DNA from: Mycolicibacter acidiphilus
GTDB taxonomy: Bacteria > Actinomycetota > Actinomycetes > Mycobacteriales > Mycobacteriaceae
Reading direction: 5' to 3'
NCBI RefSeq assembly: GCF_018455725.1
Contig: NZ_JAHCLR010000033.1
Coordinates: 1 to 64,000, forward strand
Length of the DNA: 64,000 nt
Part shown: positions 1 to 8,505 of the stretch, piece after piece
How the letters are laid out: each line of letters opens with the position of its first letter
Position numbering within the stretch: position 1 is the first letter of the stretch
Position numbers and translations under genes: made by a program
Notes under the pieces: model-generated
Databases searched by the model: none
What the model was told of the DNA's origin: nothing
Seen by the model: the letters and a program-made list of their open reading frames with translations, nothing else

Positions 1-286
1 GGCGGCGCGCCTCGCTACCGCTGATCCGCAACCGCTCAGCCAGACCTTTGACCAGTGAACATGCCCCCAGGGCGCCCTCGTGGCCCTCAACAGCCAGGCG
101 GGCCAGGATGCGGTGGTCGATCACCGGTGCCTGCCAGGCCAGGGTATCCCGCTGGGCCAGCACTTCAACCAACTCCGCGGTGCTCAACGCGTCGAACGAA
201 CACTGCGCCAACCGGGCGGAGGCATCGGTGATCGCAGCCAGACACGCCAACACCGTCTCCCGATCAGCGAACGCATCCCTACCCAT
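1..286 (-). CDS. DUF222 / 13E12-repeat family protein, N-terminal part (runs off window)
   Basis: The minus-strand frame is open from an ATG at 286 to the window edge, giving about 95 residues beginning MGRDAFADRETVLACLAAI. The pattern of short helices and the stretch 'LVKGLAERLRISGSEARR' is typical of the N-terminal DUF222 domain of mycobacterial 13E12-repeat proteins, which usually end in an HNH nuclease domain; that part lies outside the window. These proteins are abundant and often repeated in mycobacterial genomes, and their role is not established. The start follows a weak ribosome site. Identity to the family is likely; function is unknown. Confidence 0.75.
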   Translation of the reverse strand, partial: MGRDAFADRETVLACLAAITDASARLAQCSFDALSTAELVEVLAQRDTLAWQAPVIDHRILARLAVEGHEGALGACSLVKGLAERLRISGSEARR

Positions 287-332
287 ACATCGAACACTAG
301 TGCGACCCACCGACAAGTTCCGGCACCATCGA

Positions 333-869
333 CTAGATGCCGTGGCAGCCGTCGGCCAGCACCAGGTCGACGACAGCCCTGGCCTCGTCGTAGCTGCGGT
401 AGATGTTCTTGTCGACCAGGCTCAGCGCCAGGTCCACCGGCTGCATCTGCGGGTACTGCCGGTGCAGTGAGCAGATGATCGGCTCGGCCACCCGGGCCTC
501 CGGGGTCGCCAGCGGGGGCACCGAGGTCGGCGCCGGAGTGAAGGTGACGGTCATCGGTGGCGGTGGCGGCGCGGGTGGTGTGACGATGACGGTGACCGGC
601 GGCGGCACCGCGACGGGCGTCGATGTGGGAGGCGCCGGGACTGCTTGCCGGCCGAGTTGGGTCCAGACGATCAGGCCGCCGACGATCAGCACCGCGGCGA
701 TCACGGCGATGCCCGCCAGCGAGATGACGCTAATCCAGGGCTGCGACTGCGTCGCCATCCCCTCAGTGGGCGGGAAGTCGACCACCCCGTCACCGGCCTC
801 GGTGGACCAGGCCAGGCCCGACGCCGCCTCGGTCGGTGCCTGGTCTGCGCCCCCGGAGTCCGTCGTCAC
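333..869 (-). CDS. Single-pass membrane protein with proline-rich linker and small Cys-pair domain
   Basis: I chose the GTG at 869 (VTTDSGGADQ) because GACAGG precedes it and the longer frame would run into the divergent gene. The 178-residue protein has an acidic cytoplasmic N-terminus, one membrane helix at about residues 49-70 (ISVISLAGIAVIAAVLIVGG), a Pro/Thr/Val-rich linker to about residue 120, and a C-terminal domain with two cysteines (EPIICSLH...LADGCHGI) that could form a disulfide. The outline resembles mycobacterial exported proteins with a DUF732-type domain, but I cannot confirm that family. Expected topology is inside-out with the small domain outside. Function unknown. Confidence 0.6.
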   Translation of the reverse strand: MTTDSGGADQAPTEAASGLAWSTEAGDGVVDFPPTEGMATQSQPWISVISLAGIAVIAAVLIVGGLIVWTQLGRQAVPAPPTSTPVAVPPPVTVIVTPPAPPPPPMTVTFTPAPTSVPPLATPEARVAEPIICSLHRQYPQMQPVDLALSLVDKNIYRSYDEARAVVDLVLADGCHGI

Positions 870-950
870 CCTGTCGACGCTAGCGGCAGCCGCCGACGTA
901 ACGATGCGGGATGATTGCACCCTGACTCGAACAGAGTAGGAGTGCTGCCG

Positions 951-1592
951 GTGGAGGCGAGTTCGGAGCCGTTGGGTGACCTGCCTTCTGCCTGGCGGAC
1001 ACTCATCGCAAGACACAGCACCGCACCTGAAACCGCAGGGACAGGACAGGCCCTACTGGACGCTTGGGGCGAGCCGCATCGGCGCTACCACAACATCGCA
1101 CACCTTCGTGACGTGCTCAGTCGCGTCGACGAACTCGCGGAGCACGCCGTCGACGCCGACGCGGTGCGACTCGCGGCCTGGTACCACGACGTCGTCTACC
1201 GGGGCCGACCCGACGACGAGGAGAACAGCGCACGCCGTGCCGAGACCGATCTCAACGCCCTCGGGGTGCCTCCTGGGCTGATCCACGAGGTCGGGCGGCT
1301 GGTCCGGCTCACGACCTCCCACGACCCCGCGGCCGGTGACCGCAACGGGGAAGTCCTCTCCGATGCCGACCTGGCGATCCTGGCCGCGACACCGGAGCGA
1401 TACGCGACCTACGCCGCCGCGGTCCGCGCCGAGTACGCCCACGTTCCCGACGAGGACTTCCGGGCCGGTCGGGCAAACGTCTTGCGCGCCCTGCTCGACG
1501 GGCCGTCCATCTACCGCACCCCGCACGCGTGCACGCACTGGGAGGCGTCGGCACGCGCCAACTTGGGCGGCGAACTCGACGATCTGAGTTAG
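951..1592 (+). CDS. HD-superfamily metal-dependent phosphohydrolase-like protein
   Basis: About 213 residues. The motifs YHNIAHL, WYHDVVY and EENSARRA, followed by a later Asp in 'LSDADLAIL', match the metal-binding pattern of the COG4339-type HD superfamily of predicted phosphohydrolases. The frame is open further upstream (TTG at 915, GTG at 942), but the GTG at 951 is best placed behind AGGAG at 938-942. It is divergent from the membrane protein at 333-869 and convergent with the esterase lipoprotein, 13 bases away. Substrate unknown; the HD family includes nucleotide phosphohydrolases, so a nucleotide-related role is possible but not shown. Confidence 0.75.
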   Translation: MEASSEPLGDLPSAWRTLIARHSTAPETAGTGQALLDAWGEPHRRYHNIAHLRDVLSRVDELAEHAVDADAVRLAAWYHDVVYRGRPDDEENSARRAETDLNALGVPPGLIHEVGRLVRLTTSHDPAAGDRNGEVLSDADLAILAATPERYATYAAAVRAEYAHVPDEDFRAGRANVLRALLDGPSIYRTPHACTHWEASARANLGGELDDLS

Positions 1593-1605
1593 CGCCGCGA
1601 CCGCC

Positions 1606-3243
1606 CTACCGCTGCAGGCCCGCCCAGAACCCGCACTGATGCTCGGCACCGAAGTCGGTCACCACCCGGCTCCCGTTGGGCCGCAACGACATCCAGCGTG
1701 CGTTCAGCGGGTCGGTGCCGACGGTCGGCCAGTCGGGCTGGCCGACGCCCGCCGGGGTTCCGGTGGTCACGAAGCCGGTCCAGTACTCGACCATCTCATC
1801 GGAGAGCCGGCGCTGCGCAGCGTCCAGGGCCGGGGCGCCCCCCACGTCGAACAGGTAGCGGATCTCCAGCGAGTGGCTGGCCCCCAGCGGGAACGGCGCC
1901 TCCCGGAAGATCTCCGGGGCCGGGGCGTGCGGGTCGTCGAACTCGTAGGCGTAGACCGCCGGTGCGCTGCGCACCAGCGCGTCGGCCATCCGGTCGGCCA
2001 GGCACGCGAAGATGTCGTCGGTGGCCGCCGCCGCGTAGGCCTGCGAGGAACTGCCGCCGTACCGGCTGGCCGGGTAGTGCTCGAGCACCGCGGTGCCGTC
2101 GCCGGCGCCGAAGGTCTCGGCCAGCAGGCCCGGATACTCGGCGGCTCCGATCTCCCGGCCGAGCCGCATTGAACGCAGCACCTCGAACAGGGTGAATTCG
2201 TCGTGGGTGACGCCGAGCAGCACCGGCACCCGCACCGCGTCGCCGTCCGTCATCACCCGCACCGGGTCCGTCGGCAGCGTCGGGACCCCGACCACCGGCC
2301 CGCTGAGCCGGTCGTTGCCGAACCGCGCGTACCACAGCGGCTCGGTGAGCCGGTCCGCCGGCAGCGCTCGCAGGCAGGCTTCGACGCCGCGGTCGGACCG
2401 GTCCCGGGGACCGCAGCCCAGTGTCTCGGTGTATTCCCGGCTGAGCCGTTGCGCGGTCGGCGCGTCGACCTGCGTCTGGCACGGTCCGCTCTGGATGATC
2501 GCCGCCCGGAACAGTCCCGCCGAGTACGGCGCCGCGAGGTGATCGCAGACCGACATCCCGCCGGCGGACTCCCCGGCGATGGTGACCTTGGTGGGGTCGC
2601 CGCCGAATCCGGCGATGTTCTCGTGCACCCAGCGCAGTGCCGCCTGCTGGTCGGCGAGCCCGTAATTGCCCGGCTCCCCCAGTGCCGGGTCGGCGAGGAA
2701 GCCGAGCGCGCCGAGCCGGTAGTTGATCGTGACGACGACGACGCGGCCGCGCACCGCCAGCCGCTGCGAGTGGTAGATGTCGCCGCTGCCGCGCATGAAG
2801 CTGCCGCCGTGGATCCAGACCATCACCGGCAGCGGTTCGGCCGCCGAGCCGGCCGGCGTCCACACATTCAGGGTCAGGCAGTCCTCGCTGATCGGGTCCT
2901 CGGGGGCGACGTCCGGCTGGATGCACCACGGCCCCGGTTTGACGGCGTCCCGCACTCCCCGCCAGGCGGCGGCGGGTTCCGGCGGTCGCCAGCGCAGCGC
3001 ACCGACCGGCGCGGCGGCGTACGGAATGCCTTGGAACAGCCGGTGATCCGGGCCGACCTGACCACGCACCAGGCCGGTCGCGGTGTGCACGACGTCGGCG
3101 TTGAGCGCGACGGCGCGAGACGGGTTCGACGGTGCCGGGCCGGCCGGGTCGGCGCATCCGGCGCCGGTGAGCACGGCGATGAACGCCAGTGCGGCGACTC
3201 CGGCCCGCAGTCCACGGTGACGGCGGGTTGATCCGATCGGCAT
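1606..3243 (-). CDS. Type-B carboxylesterase lipoprotein
   Basis: A 545-residue alpha/beta hydrolase of the carboxylesterase type B family. Visible family signatures are the N-terminal 'FQGIPYAAAPVGALRWRPP', the oxyanion region 'VWIHGGSFMRGSG', the nucleophile elbow GESAGG, and a late catalytic His region 'GASHSLEIRYLF'. The ATG at 3243 gives a lipoprotein signal peptide with lipobox LTGAGC, so the mature enzyme should be membrane-anchored outside the cytoplasm; an upstream ATG at 3282 would spoil this signal. Likely hydrolyses carboxyl esters; the substrate is not predictable. It is divergent from the P450 gene, and the intergenic gap holds a palindrome at 3332-3343. Confidence 0.85.
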   Translation of the reverse strand: MPIGSTRRHRGLRAGVAALAFIAVLTGAGCADPAGPAPSNPSRAVALNADVVHTATGLVRGQVGPDHRLFQGIPYAAAPVGALRWRPPEPAAAWRGVRDAVKPGPWCIQPDVAPEDPISEDCLTLNVWTPAGSAAEPLPVMVWIHGGSFMRGSGDIYHSQRLAVRGRVVVVTINYRLGALGFLADPALGEPGNYGLADQQAALRWVHENIAGFGGDPTKVTIAGESAGGMSVCDHLAAPYSAGLFRAAIIQSGPCQTQVDAPTAQRLSREYTETLGCGPRDRSDRGVEACLRALPADRLTEPLWYARFGNDRLSGPVVGVPTLPTDPVRVMTDGDAVRVPVLLGVTHDEFTLFEVLRSMRLGREIGAAEYPGLLAETFGAGDGTAVLEHYPASRYGGSSSQAYAAAATDDIFACLADRMADALVRSAPAVYAYEFDDPHAPAPEIFREAPFPLGASHSLEIRYLFDVGGAPALDAAQRRLSDEMVEYWTGFVTTGTPAGVGQPDWPTVGTDPLNARWMSLRPNGSRVVTDFGAEHQCGFWAGLQR

Positions 3244-3331
3244 GAGGCTCGAGCGTAATCGGCCGCGGCGGCAACGGTTCACCGGAAACCGGCGCGGCGA
3301 ACCGGGAAATCACTGAGACTGGAGCAAACCC

Positions 3332-3343
3332 TGACAGGTGTCA
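3332..3343. promoter_or_regulatory. Palindrome between esterase and P450 genes, possible operator
   Basis: TGACAGGTGTCA is an inverted repeat with half-sites TGACA/TGTCA around a two-base centre. It sits 23 bases upstream of the P450 ATG in the 123-base divergent gap, a usual place for a dimeric repressor site. The protein that binds is unknown. Confidence 0.4.
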
Positions 3344-3366
3344 ATTTTCCGGCGGACAGGAGCCTC

Positions 3367-4632
3367 ATGAGCGCACCGACCCTCGATCCCCGATCCGACG
3401 ACGCGGCTCGCGTGTTCGCCGACCCCAAGGCCTACGCCGATGAGCCGCGCCTGCACGCCGCACTGACCCGCCTGCGGGCGCACCACCCGGTGGTGCTGGT
3501 GGACCGCCCGCCGTACCGGCCGTTCTGGGCGATCACCCGGCACGCCGACATCATGGACATCGAGCGCGACAACGTGCTGTGGATCAACGAGCCGCGCCCG
3601 GTGCTGGCAACCGCGGAGGCCGACGACCTGCAGCAGCGGTTGCTGGCGTCGGGCATGGGGTTGCGGACGCTGATCCACATGGACGATCCGCACCACCACA
3701 AGATGCGGACGATCGTCGCGGACTGGTTCCGGCCCAAGGCCATGCGCGCGATGAAGGCGCGCATCGACGAACTCGCCAAGCGCTACGTCGACGAGATGCT
3801 GCGGATCGGCCCGGAATGCGACTTCGTGTCGGACATCGCGCTGAATTACCCGCTGTACGTGATCATGTCCCTGCTGGGCCTGCCGGAATCGGATTTCCCG
3901 CGGATGCTGCGGTTGACCCAGGAGCTGTTCGGCGGCGACGACGAGGAGTACCGGCGCGGTTTCACCCCGGAGGAGCAGTTGCCGGTGCTGCTGGACTTCT
4001 TCGGCTACTTCAGCGCGCTCACCGCGGACCGGCGCGAGCATCCCACCGAGGATCTGGCGTCGACCATCGCCAATGCCCGCATCGACGGTCAGCCGCTCTC
4101 CGACATCGACACCGCGTCCTACTACGTCATCATCGCCACCGCCGGCCACGACACCACCAGCGCGGCGATCGCCGGCGGCCTGCGCGCTCTGATCGAGCAC
4201 CCGGAGCAGCGGGAGCGGCTGCGCGCCAACCCGCAGCTGATGCCCACCGCGGTCGAGGAGATCATCCGGTGGGTGACGCCGGTCAAGGAGTTCATGCGCA
4301 CCGCGACCGCCGACACAGCGGTGCACGGGGTGCCGATCGCGAAGGGCGAATCGGTCTACCTGTCCTACGTCTCGGCGAACCGCGACGAGGAGGTCTTCGA
4401 GGATCCGTTCACCTTCGACGTGGGCCGCGACCCGAACAAGCACCTGTCGTTCGGGTACGGCGTGCACTTCTGCGTCGCGTCGGCACTGGCCCGCATGGAG
4501 ATCAACAGCTTCTTCAGCGAGCTGATCCCCCGGCTCGACGAGATCGAGATGACCGCTGCGCCGCAACTGATCTCGACGACGTTCGTCGGCGGCGTCAAGC
4601 ACCTGCCGATCCGGTACCGGCTGCGCGGCTAG
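3367..4632 (+). CDS. Cytochrome P450 monooxygenase
   Basis: A 421-residue bacterial P450. The I-helix oxygen-activation motif AGHDTTS is at residues 259-265, the ExxR helix appears in 'EEIIRW', and the heme-binding loop FGYGVHFCVASA supplies the proximal Cys at residue 369. Length and layout fit the soluble, two-component class that needs separate ferredoxin and reductase. No ferredoxin gene is adjacent; the nearest reductase-like flavoprotein is at 15357-16535. The start has a usable GGACAGGAGCCTC ribosome site. Mycobacterial P450s of this type often act on sterols or branched lipids, but the substrate cannot be read from sequence. The stop overlaps the convergent regulator gene by 38 bases. 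Confidence 0.93.
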   Translation: MSAPTLDPRSDDAARVFADPKAYADEPRLHAALTRLRAHHPVVLVDRPPYRPFWAITRHADIMDIERDNVLWINEPRPVLATAEADDLQQRLLASGMGLRTLIHMDDPHHHKMRTIVADWFRPKAMRAMKARIDELAKRYVDEMLRIGPECDFVSDIALNYPLYVIMSLLGLPESDFPRMLRLTQELFGGDDEEYRRGFTPEEQLPVLLDFFGYFSALTADRREHPTEDLASTIANARIDGQPLSDIDTASYYVIIATAGHDTTSAAIAGGLRALIEHPEQRERLRANPQLMPTAVEEIIRWVTPVKEFMRTATADTAVHGVPIAKGESVYLSYVSANRDEEVFEDPFTFDVGRDPNKHLSFGYGVHFCVASALARMEINSFFSELIPRLDEIEMTAAPQLISTTFVGGVKHLPIRYRLRG

Positions 4633-5902
4633 CGGCCCGCTGCATCCAGTTCAGCGCCTCCAGCGCCACGGCCACATTGACGTGCGCCCCCTCCAGCGGT
4701 TGCGGGAGCAGTTCGTCGACCTGGACCAGCCTGCGCTGCAGCGTGTTCCGATGGATGAACAGCCGCGCCGCGGTTCGCGATGCGCTGTAGCGCTCCTGGA
4801 TGAACGTCAGTGCGGTGCGTCGCAGATCCGCGTCGGCCGACGCGAGCCGACCGAGCGCTCGGGTGATGAAGCGGTGTGCCCGTTCGGGATCGGCGGCCAG
4901 CAGGGCGACCAGTTCGATCTCGGTGAACCGGACAACCCGGCGCGCGATGCCGGTGTGGGCGACCATCCGCTGCGCGGTCAGCGCGTCGAGGTGGCTGCGC
5001 CGGAAACCGTCGACTCCGGCGGAGGTGGGTCCGACCGCGATCCGAATGCCGGCCAGCCGGTCGAGTGCGGCTGTCACACCGGTCAGTTCGGGTTCCTCCC
5101 GGCCGGACAGCCACACCCACCGGGTGGCGGCGTCGGCACGCATCATGAACGCCTGCCGTCCCGCCGCGGTGTCCATCACGGCCCGCGTGGTCCGGTCCAG
5201 GTCGGCAGTCTCGACGTCTCTGCGGTCACTCCAGACCACGGCCGCGGTGTGGTGCTGGCCGAACAGGTAGCCGAGCCGGTCTTCGGCGTTCGCCGGCGGC
5301 GTTGCGCCATCGATGATCTGGGCCACGATCTCCTGGACCGCGGGATCGGTTCCCCGCGCGAGCTGCCCGCGTTCGGCGCGGATCATCTGGCACAGCTGCA
5401 CGACCACGGCTTCGATGAACGACGCGATCGAGCGTTGACACACATCGAGTACCTCGCGCAGGTGCGCCGGGTCGGAGGTCACCTGGAACGCCACCGGCAT
5501 CCAGTACCGCAGCGCAGCGTTCTGAGCGAGCCGGTAGGAGTCCATCACCGCCAATTCGTCCAGGCCGCGGGAGACCAGGTTGCGAACCGCGACGAGTTCG
5601 GCGGTGGTCAACTCAGCCGACACCGGCTCGCCCGGCCGGCTGATGTTGCAGGCCAGCCAGCGCAGGCAGCTCTCCCGGGTGCTTCGCCCGATGGTGTCCA
5701 CGATCACCGGATCGTCGGCGATCCGCTGCGTGTACTTCGACGCGAGCGCACCCTGCTGGATGCCCGCCAGCCACCACTCGGAGCTGTCCAGCGTCAGCTG
5801 CGCCCCGCGCCGGATCAACTCACGGACCAGTTCCGACGGGCGCTCCCATTCCAGGCCCCCCGAATTGGATCCCATTGGCGCACGGTACGCGGTGCACTGC
5901 AT
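4595..5902 (-). CDS. PucR-family helix-turn-helix regulator
   Basis: About 435 residues. The C-terminus 'TALTFIQERYSASRTAARLFIHRNTLQRRL' is the PucR-type HTH (HTH_30, CdaR-like). Upstream is a central region typical of such regulators, and the N-terminal 150 residues resemble an RsbT-co-antagonist-like sensor domain ('LRWLACNISRPGEPVSAELTTAELVAVRNLVSRGLDE'). The ATG at 5902 is preceded by GGGGGC; a second ATG at 5875 lacks a ribosome site. It converges on the P450 gene with a 38-base overlap of coding ends, so the two messengers are complementary there. A local regulator of the P450/esterase region is plausible but unproven. Confidence 0.82.
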   Translation of the reverse strand: MQCTAYRAPMGSNSGGLEWERPSELVRELIRRGAQLTLDSSEWWLAGIQQGALASKYTQRIADDPVIVDTIGRSTRESCLRWLACNISRPGEPVSAELTTAELVAVRNLVSRGLDELAVMDSYRLAQNAALRYWMPVAFQVTSDPAHLREVLDVCQRSIASFIEAVVVQLCQMIRAERGQLARGTDPAVQEIVAQIIDGATPPANAEDRLGYLFGQHHTAAVVWSDRRDVETADLDRTTRAVMDTAAGRQAFMMRADAATRWVWLSGREEPELTGVTAALDRLAGIRIAVGPTSAGVDGFRRSHLDALTAQRMVAHTGIARRVVRFTEIELVALLAADPERAHRFITRALGRLASADADLRRTALTFIQERYSASRTAARLFIHRNTLQRRLVQVDELLPQPLEGAHVNVAVALEALNWMQRAASRAAGTGSAGA

Positions 5903-5942
5903 CGGTGTCAGCCCCCGATTTTCCTCACCGTCGCGGAGGCCG

Positions 5943-6932
5943 TCAGTATTGTCCGTCGAGGATGTCCTGAAGAGTGGTGGCAAGGCTCTGCCACAGCCCA
6001 CTGTTCGCGATCCCATTCCCAAACGCATCCGTCCACGCCTGGCCGTCGTTGAAAGTGTCGGGAATGGCGATGTTGGTGATCTGCCCGTCGGTCGTGGTGA
6101 CCCCGGTGGCAACCTCCGCCGGCGTCAGCCCCATGTACTCCAGGTGGGTGACCGCGAAGTGCTCCAGCGCACTGGACAGTCCGCTGAGACCACCGCCGGC
6201 AGCGTTCCAGTCGGTCTGCCAGTCGGCGACCCCGTCGCCGTCGATCGTGTAGTTCGTGGTCGGGAAGAGGTCATCGGGCGTCACGCCCACCAGAGACCCG
6301 CCGACGCCGAACTGGTCCTCGTCAACGGCTTTCAGCAGCGCGGACGCGATAGTGGTGCCGAGTAGATGATCCAGGTCCGCATTGATGTTGACGGCGATCC
6401 CGGCAGGGTCGCTCGGATCGCCGATGAACACGAAATGCACGTCCTGCAGCGGGATCCCGTCGTTGGCCAGCTGAGTCATCGCCGCCGACGCAGCCATCGC
6501 ACCCTGCGAGTACGCGAACACCGTCAGTGGGTCTTCGGCGCTGAAGGCGTTCGGGGTCGCGGCGAACTCGGCTTCGACGGCCTTGACGATGTCGTTCTCG
6601 TCCACCAGCGTGCTCGGGCCCTCCTCGCCCAGTTCGGGTGTCGTCAACACCTGCAGTGGGGCGGTGCACGGGTCGGTTCCGCTCATGTCGCAGACCGCCG
6701 AGCCGGTCGCGCCGCCGTCGAAGCCCAGCGGGTGCAGGTACAGCTCCTCGGCGGTCTGCGCGAACGCGGTCGACGGCGTCGGTTCGAAGGTTCCGCCGAT
6801 GATGATCGCGGTGTCGCTGCCCGACAGCGGCAATCCTGCGGACAGCAAAGTGATTTCGGCGCCGACGGTGTGGTGGATGGGCACGACGCTCACGCCGACG
6901 ATCGCAGCAACGACACTCAAACGTTCCAACAT
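5943..6932 (-). CDS. Exported PE-PPE-domain serine hydrolase lacking PE/PPE module
   Basis: About 329 residues. After a hydrophobic signal-like N-terminus (LSVVAAIVGVSVVPIHHTVGA) the protein begins directly with a PE-PPE alpha/beta hydrolase domain (PF08237-type): 'IIIGGTFEPTPS', 'YLHPLGFDGG', the nucleophile elbow AYSQGA, and 'VFIGDPSDPAG'. In slow-growing mycobacteria this domain is usually the C-terminal half of PE or PPE proteins and acts as an esterase or lipase; here it stands alone with its own signal sequence. The ATG at 6932 has GGAGAG at proper spacing; an ATG at 6941 is also possible. It follows mftG on the same strand after a 146-base gap with its own promoter-like sequence. Confidence 0.82.
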   Translation of the reverse strand: MLERLSVVAAIVGVSVVPIHHTVGAEITLLSAGLPLSGSDTAIIIGGTFEPTPSTAFAQTAEELYLHPLGFDGGATGSAVCDMSGTDPCTAPLQVLTTPELGEEGPSTLVDENDIVKAVEAEFAATPNAFSAEDPLTVFAYSQGAMAASAAMTQLANDGIPLQDVHFVFIGDPSDPAGIAVNINADLDHLLGTTIASALLKAVDEDQFGVGGSLVGVTPDDLFPTTNYTIDGDGVADWQTDWNAAGGGLSGLSSALEHFAVTHLEYMGLTPAEVATGVTTTDGQITNIAIPDTFNDGQAWTDAFGNGIANSGLWQSLATTLQDILDGQY

Positions 6933-6995
6933 TTCGAACATCTCTCCGTTCCGGTCGGCCGCAGAATCCTCGCGGACAATTCCTGTTCGGACAAT

Positions 6996-7023
6996 GATTT
7001 ACACCGAAGAGCAGGCTGAACAA
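6996..7023 (-). promoter_or_regulatory. Putative promoter of PE-PPE hydrolase gene
   Basis: On the minus strand TTGTTC (7018-7023) and TAAATC (6996-7001) are 16 bases apart, fitting a SigA-type promoter. Just downstream two direct copies of ATTGTCCG (6988-6995 and 6973-6980) are spaced 15 bases start to start and could bind a regulator. Confidence 0.4.
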
Positions 7024-7078
7024 GGACATCACGCACCGAATTGAATCCACCGGCAGTGCGAAATGCCCTGCGGTGAAA

Positions 7079-8497
7079 TCAGGGGTTCAGAAACTCCACT
7101 GCCCGGTGCGCCAGCATCGTGATCGACGCATGCGGGCCGCGACTGGGGACGCCCGGCAGCGCCGAGCCGTCGACGACCCACAGCCCGTCGACGCCGCGCA
7201 CCCGGCACCGCCCGTCGAGTACCGCACGGTCGTCGCCGTCGGCGCCGATCGGCGCGCTGCCGCACAGATGCTGGGATGTCGACCAGATCGGTTGGGCCGC
7301 TTGCACCGTCGATCCGACGACCTCCGCGGCCAATTCCACCCCGCGCCGCAGGTCGGCCAGATCCGCGGGCTCGGAGTCGTAGCGCTGCTCGATCCGGGGC
7401 GGCACCGCCGGATCGGCCGACATCAGGGTCAGGCGCCCGCGCGCCCGCGGACGCATCAGTGCCACGCCGATCTGGGGCGCATCCCGGACCGCCGCACCCA
7501 TCATCGCGGCGAAGCCAGTGGTGTACGGCCGCAGTTCGAGGCCGTCGTCGGTGTGCAGCACGGCTTCGAGCACCGGTCGTCCCGGGCTGCCCGGCCAGTC
7601 GGCGGGTAGCAGCCACTCCGGGTGATCGGCGCAGTACGCACCGACGGGCAGACCCGCCACCACGTCGATGCCGACAGCGCGCAGCATCGCGGGCTCACCG
7701 ATACCGGACAGCATCAGCAGATGCGCGGTCTCGATCGCACCGGCGCACAACACGATTCGATCTGCGGCCAGTTGCAGCGGACCGTCCGGGCCGACCGCCG
7801 TCACCCCGATCGCCCGGCTCGCGGCGATCTGCACCCGCTGCGCTCGCACCCCGGTCAGCAGCGTCAAGTTGGGCCTGCTCAGCGCCGGCAGCAGGTAGGC
7901 GGCACCCGGACCGGTGCGCACCCCGTCGACGATGTTCAGCGGTACCGCGCCCACCCCCGCACCGGCTCCGGCGTCGTTGAGGTCGGCGATCCAACCGAAC
8001 CCGGCGCGCTGTGCGCCTCGCACGAATCTGTCAGTGCCGCTGCACATCTCACCGGTACGCCGCACCGGGATCGGTCCGCGGTCGCCGTGCTGCGGGCCGG
8101 CGAAGTCCAGGTCGGTTTCGATGGCCCGGAAGTGCTCCAGCACCGTCGGCCAGTCCCAGCCGGCCGGGTAGCCGTCGATGTCGTGCGGTAGCGCCCGGCA
8201 GAAATAACCGCCGTTCACCGCGCCCGAACCGCCGACCGTGCTGCCGCGCACGAGTTGCGCAGTGCTGCCCGGCCGCCCGGTCAGCTCGGCCGGATACCGC
8301 GACACCAGCGGACTGTCGGCGCCGATCGGCAGGTGCGAACCATCCGCGGCGCGGGCGGCCAGCGCCGGATCCGACCGCCCGGTGCCGGCCTCCACCACCA
8401 GAACGGAGCGGCTCGGGTCACGTGAGAGTTCGGCGGCGACAACCGATCCGGCGCTACCCGCGCCCACCACCACCGTGTCACCGTGCCACGCGGACAA
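7079..8497 (-). CDS. mftG: Mycofactocin system GMC oxidoreductase MftG
   Basis: A 472-residue GMC-family flavoprotein: N-terminal FAD-binding 'TVVVGAGSAGSVVAAELS', the substrate-domain stretch 'VRGSTVGGSGAVNGGYF', and the C-terminal 'GLWVVDGSALPGVPSRGPHASITMLAHRAVEF' with the catalytic-type His. As last gene of the mft operon, 8 bases after mftF, it is MftG. Published work on Mycolicibacterium smegmatis supports a role in re-oxidising mycofactocinol and passing electrons towards respiration. The TTG at 8497 is the family-consistent start because it places MSAWHGD just before the FAD motif; the ribosome site is weak and translation may be coupled to mftF. Confidence 0.93.
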   Translation of the reverse strand: MSAWHGDTVVVGAGSAGSVVAAELSRDPSRSVLVVEAGTGRSDPALAARAADGSHLPIGADSPLVSRYPAELTGRPGSTAQLVRGSTVGGSGAVNGGYFCRALPHDIDGYPAGWDWPTVLEHFRAIETDLDFAGPQHGDRGPIPVRRTGEMCSGTDRFVRGAQRAGFGWIADLNDAGAGAGVGAVPLNIVDGVRTGPGAAYLLPALSRPNLTLLTGVRAQRVQIAASRAIGVTAVGPDGPLQLAADRIVLCAGAIETAHLLMLSGIGEPAMLRAVGIDVVAGLPVGAYCADHPEWLLPADWPGSPGRPVLEAVLHTDDGLELRPYTTGFAAMMGAAVRDAPQIGVALMRPRARGRLTLMSADPAVPPRIEQRYDSEPADLADLRRGVELAAEVVGSTVQAAQPIWSTSQHLCGSAPIGADGDDRAVLDGRCRVRGVDGLWVVDGSALPGVPSRGPHASITMLAHRAVEFLNP

Positions 8498-8505
8498 CGC
8501 GACGG

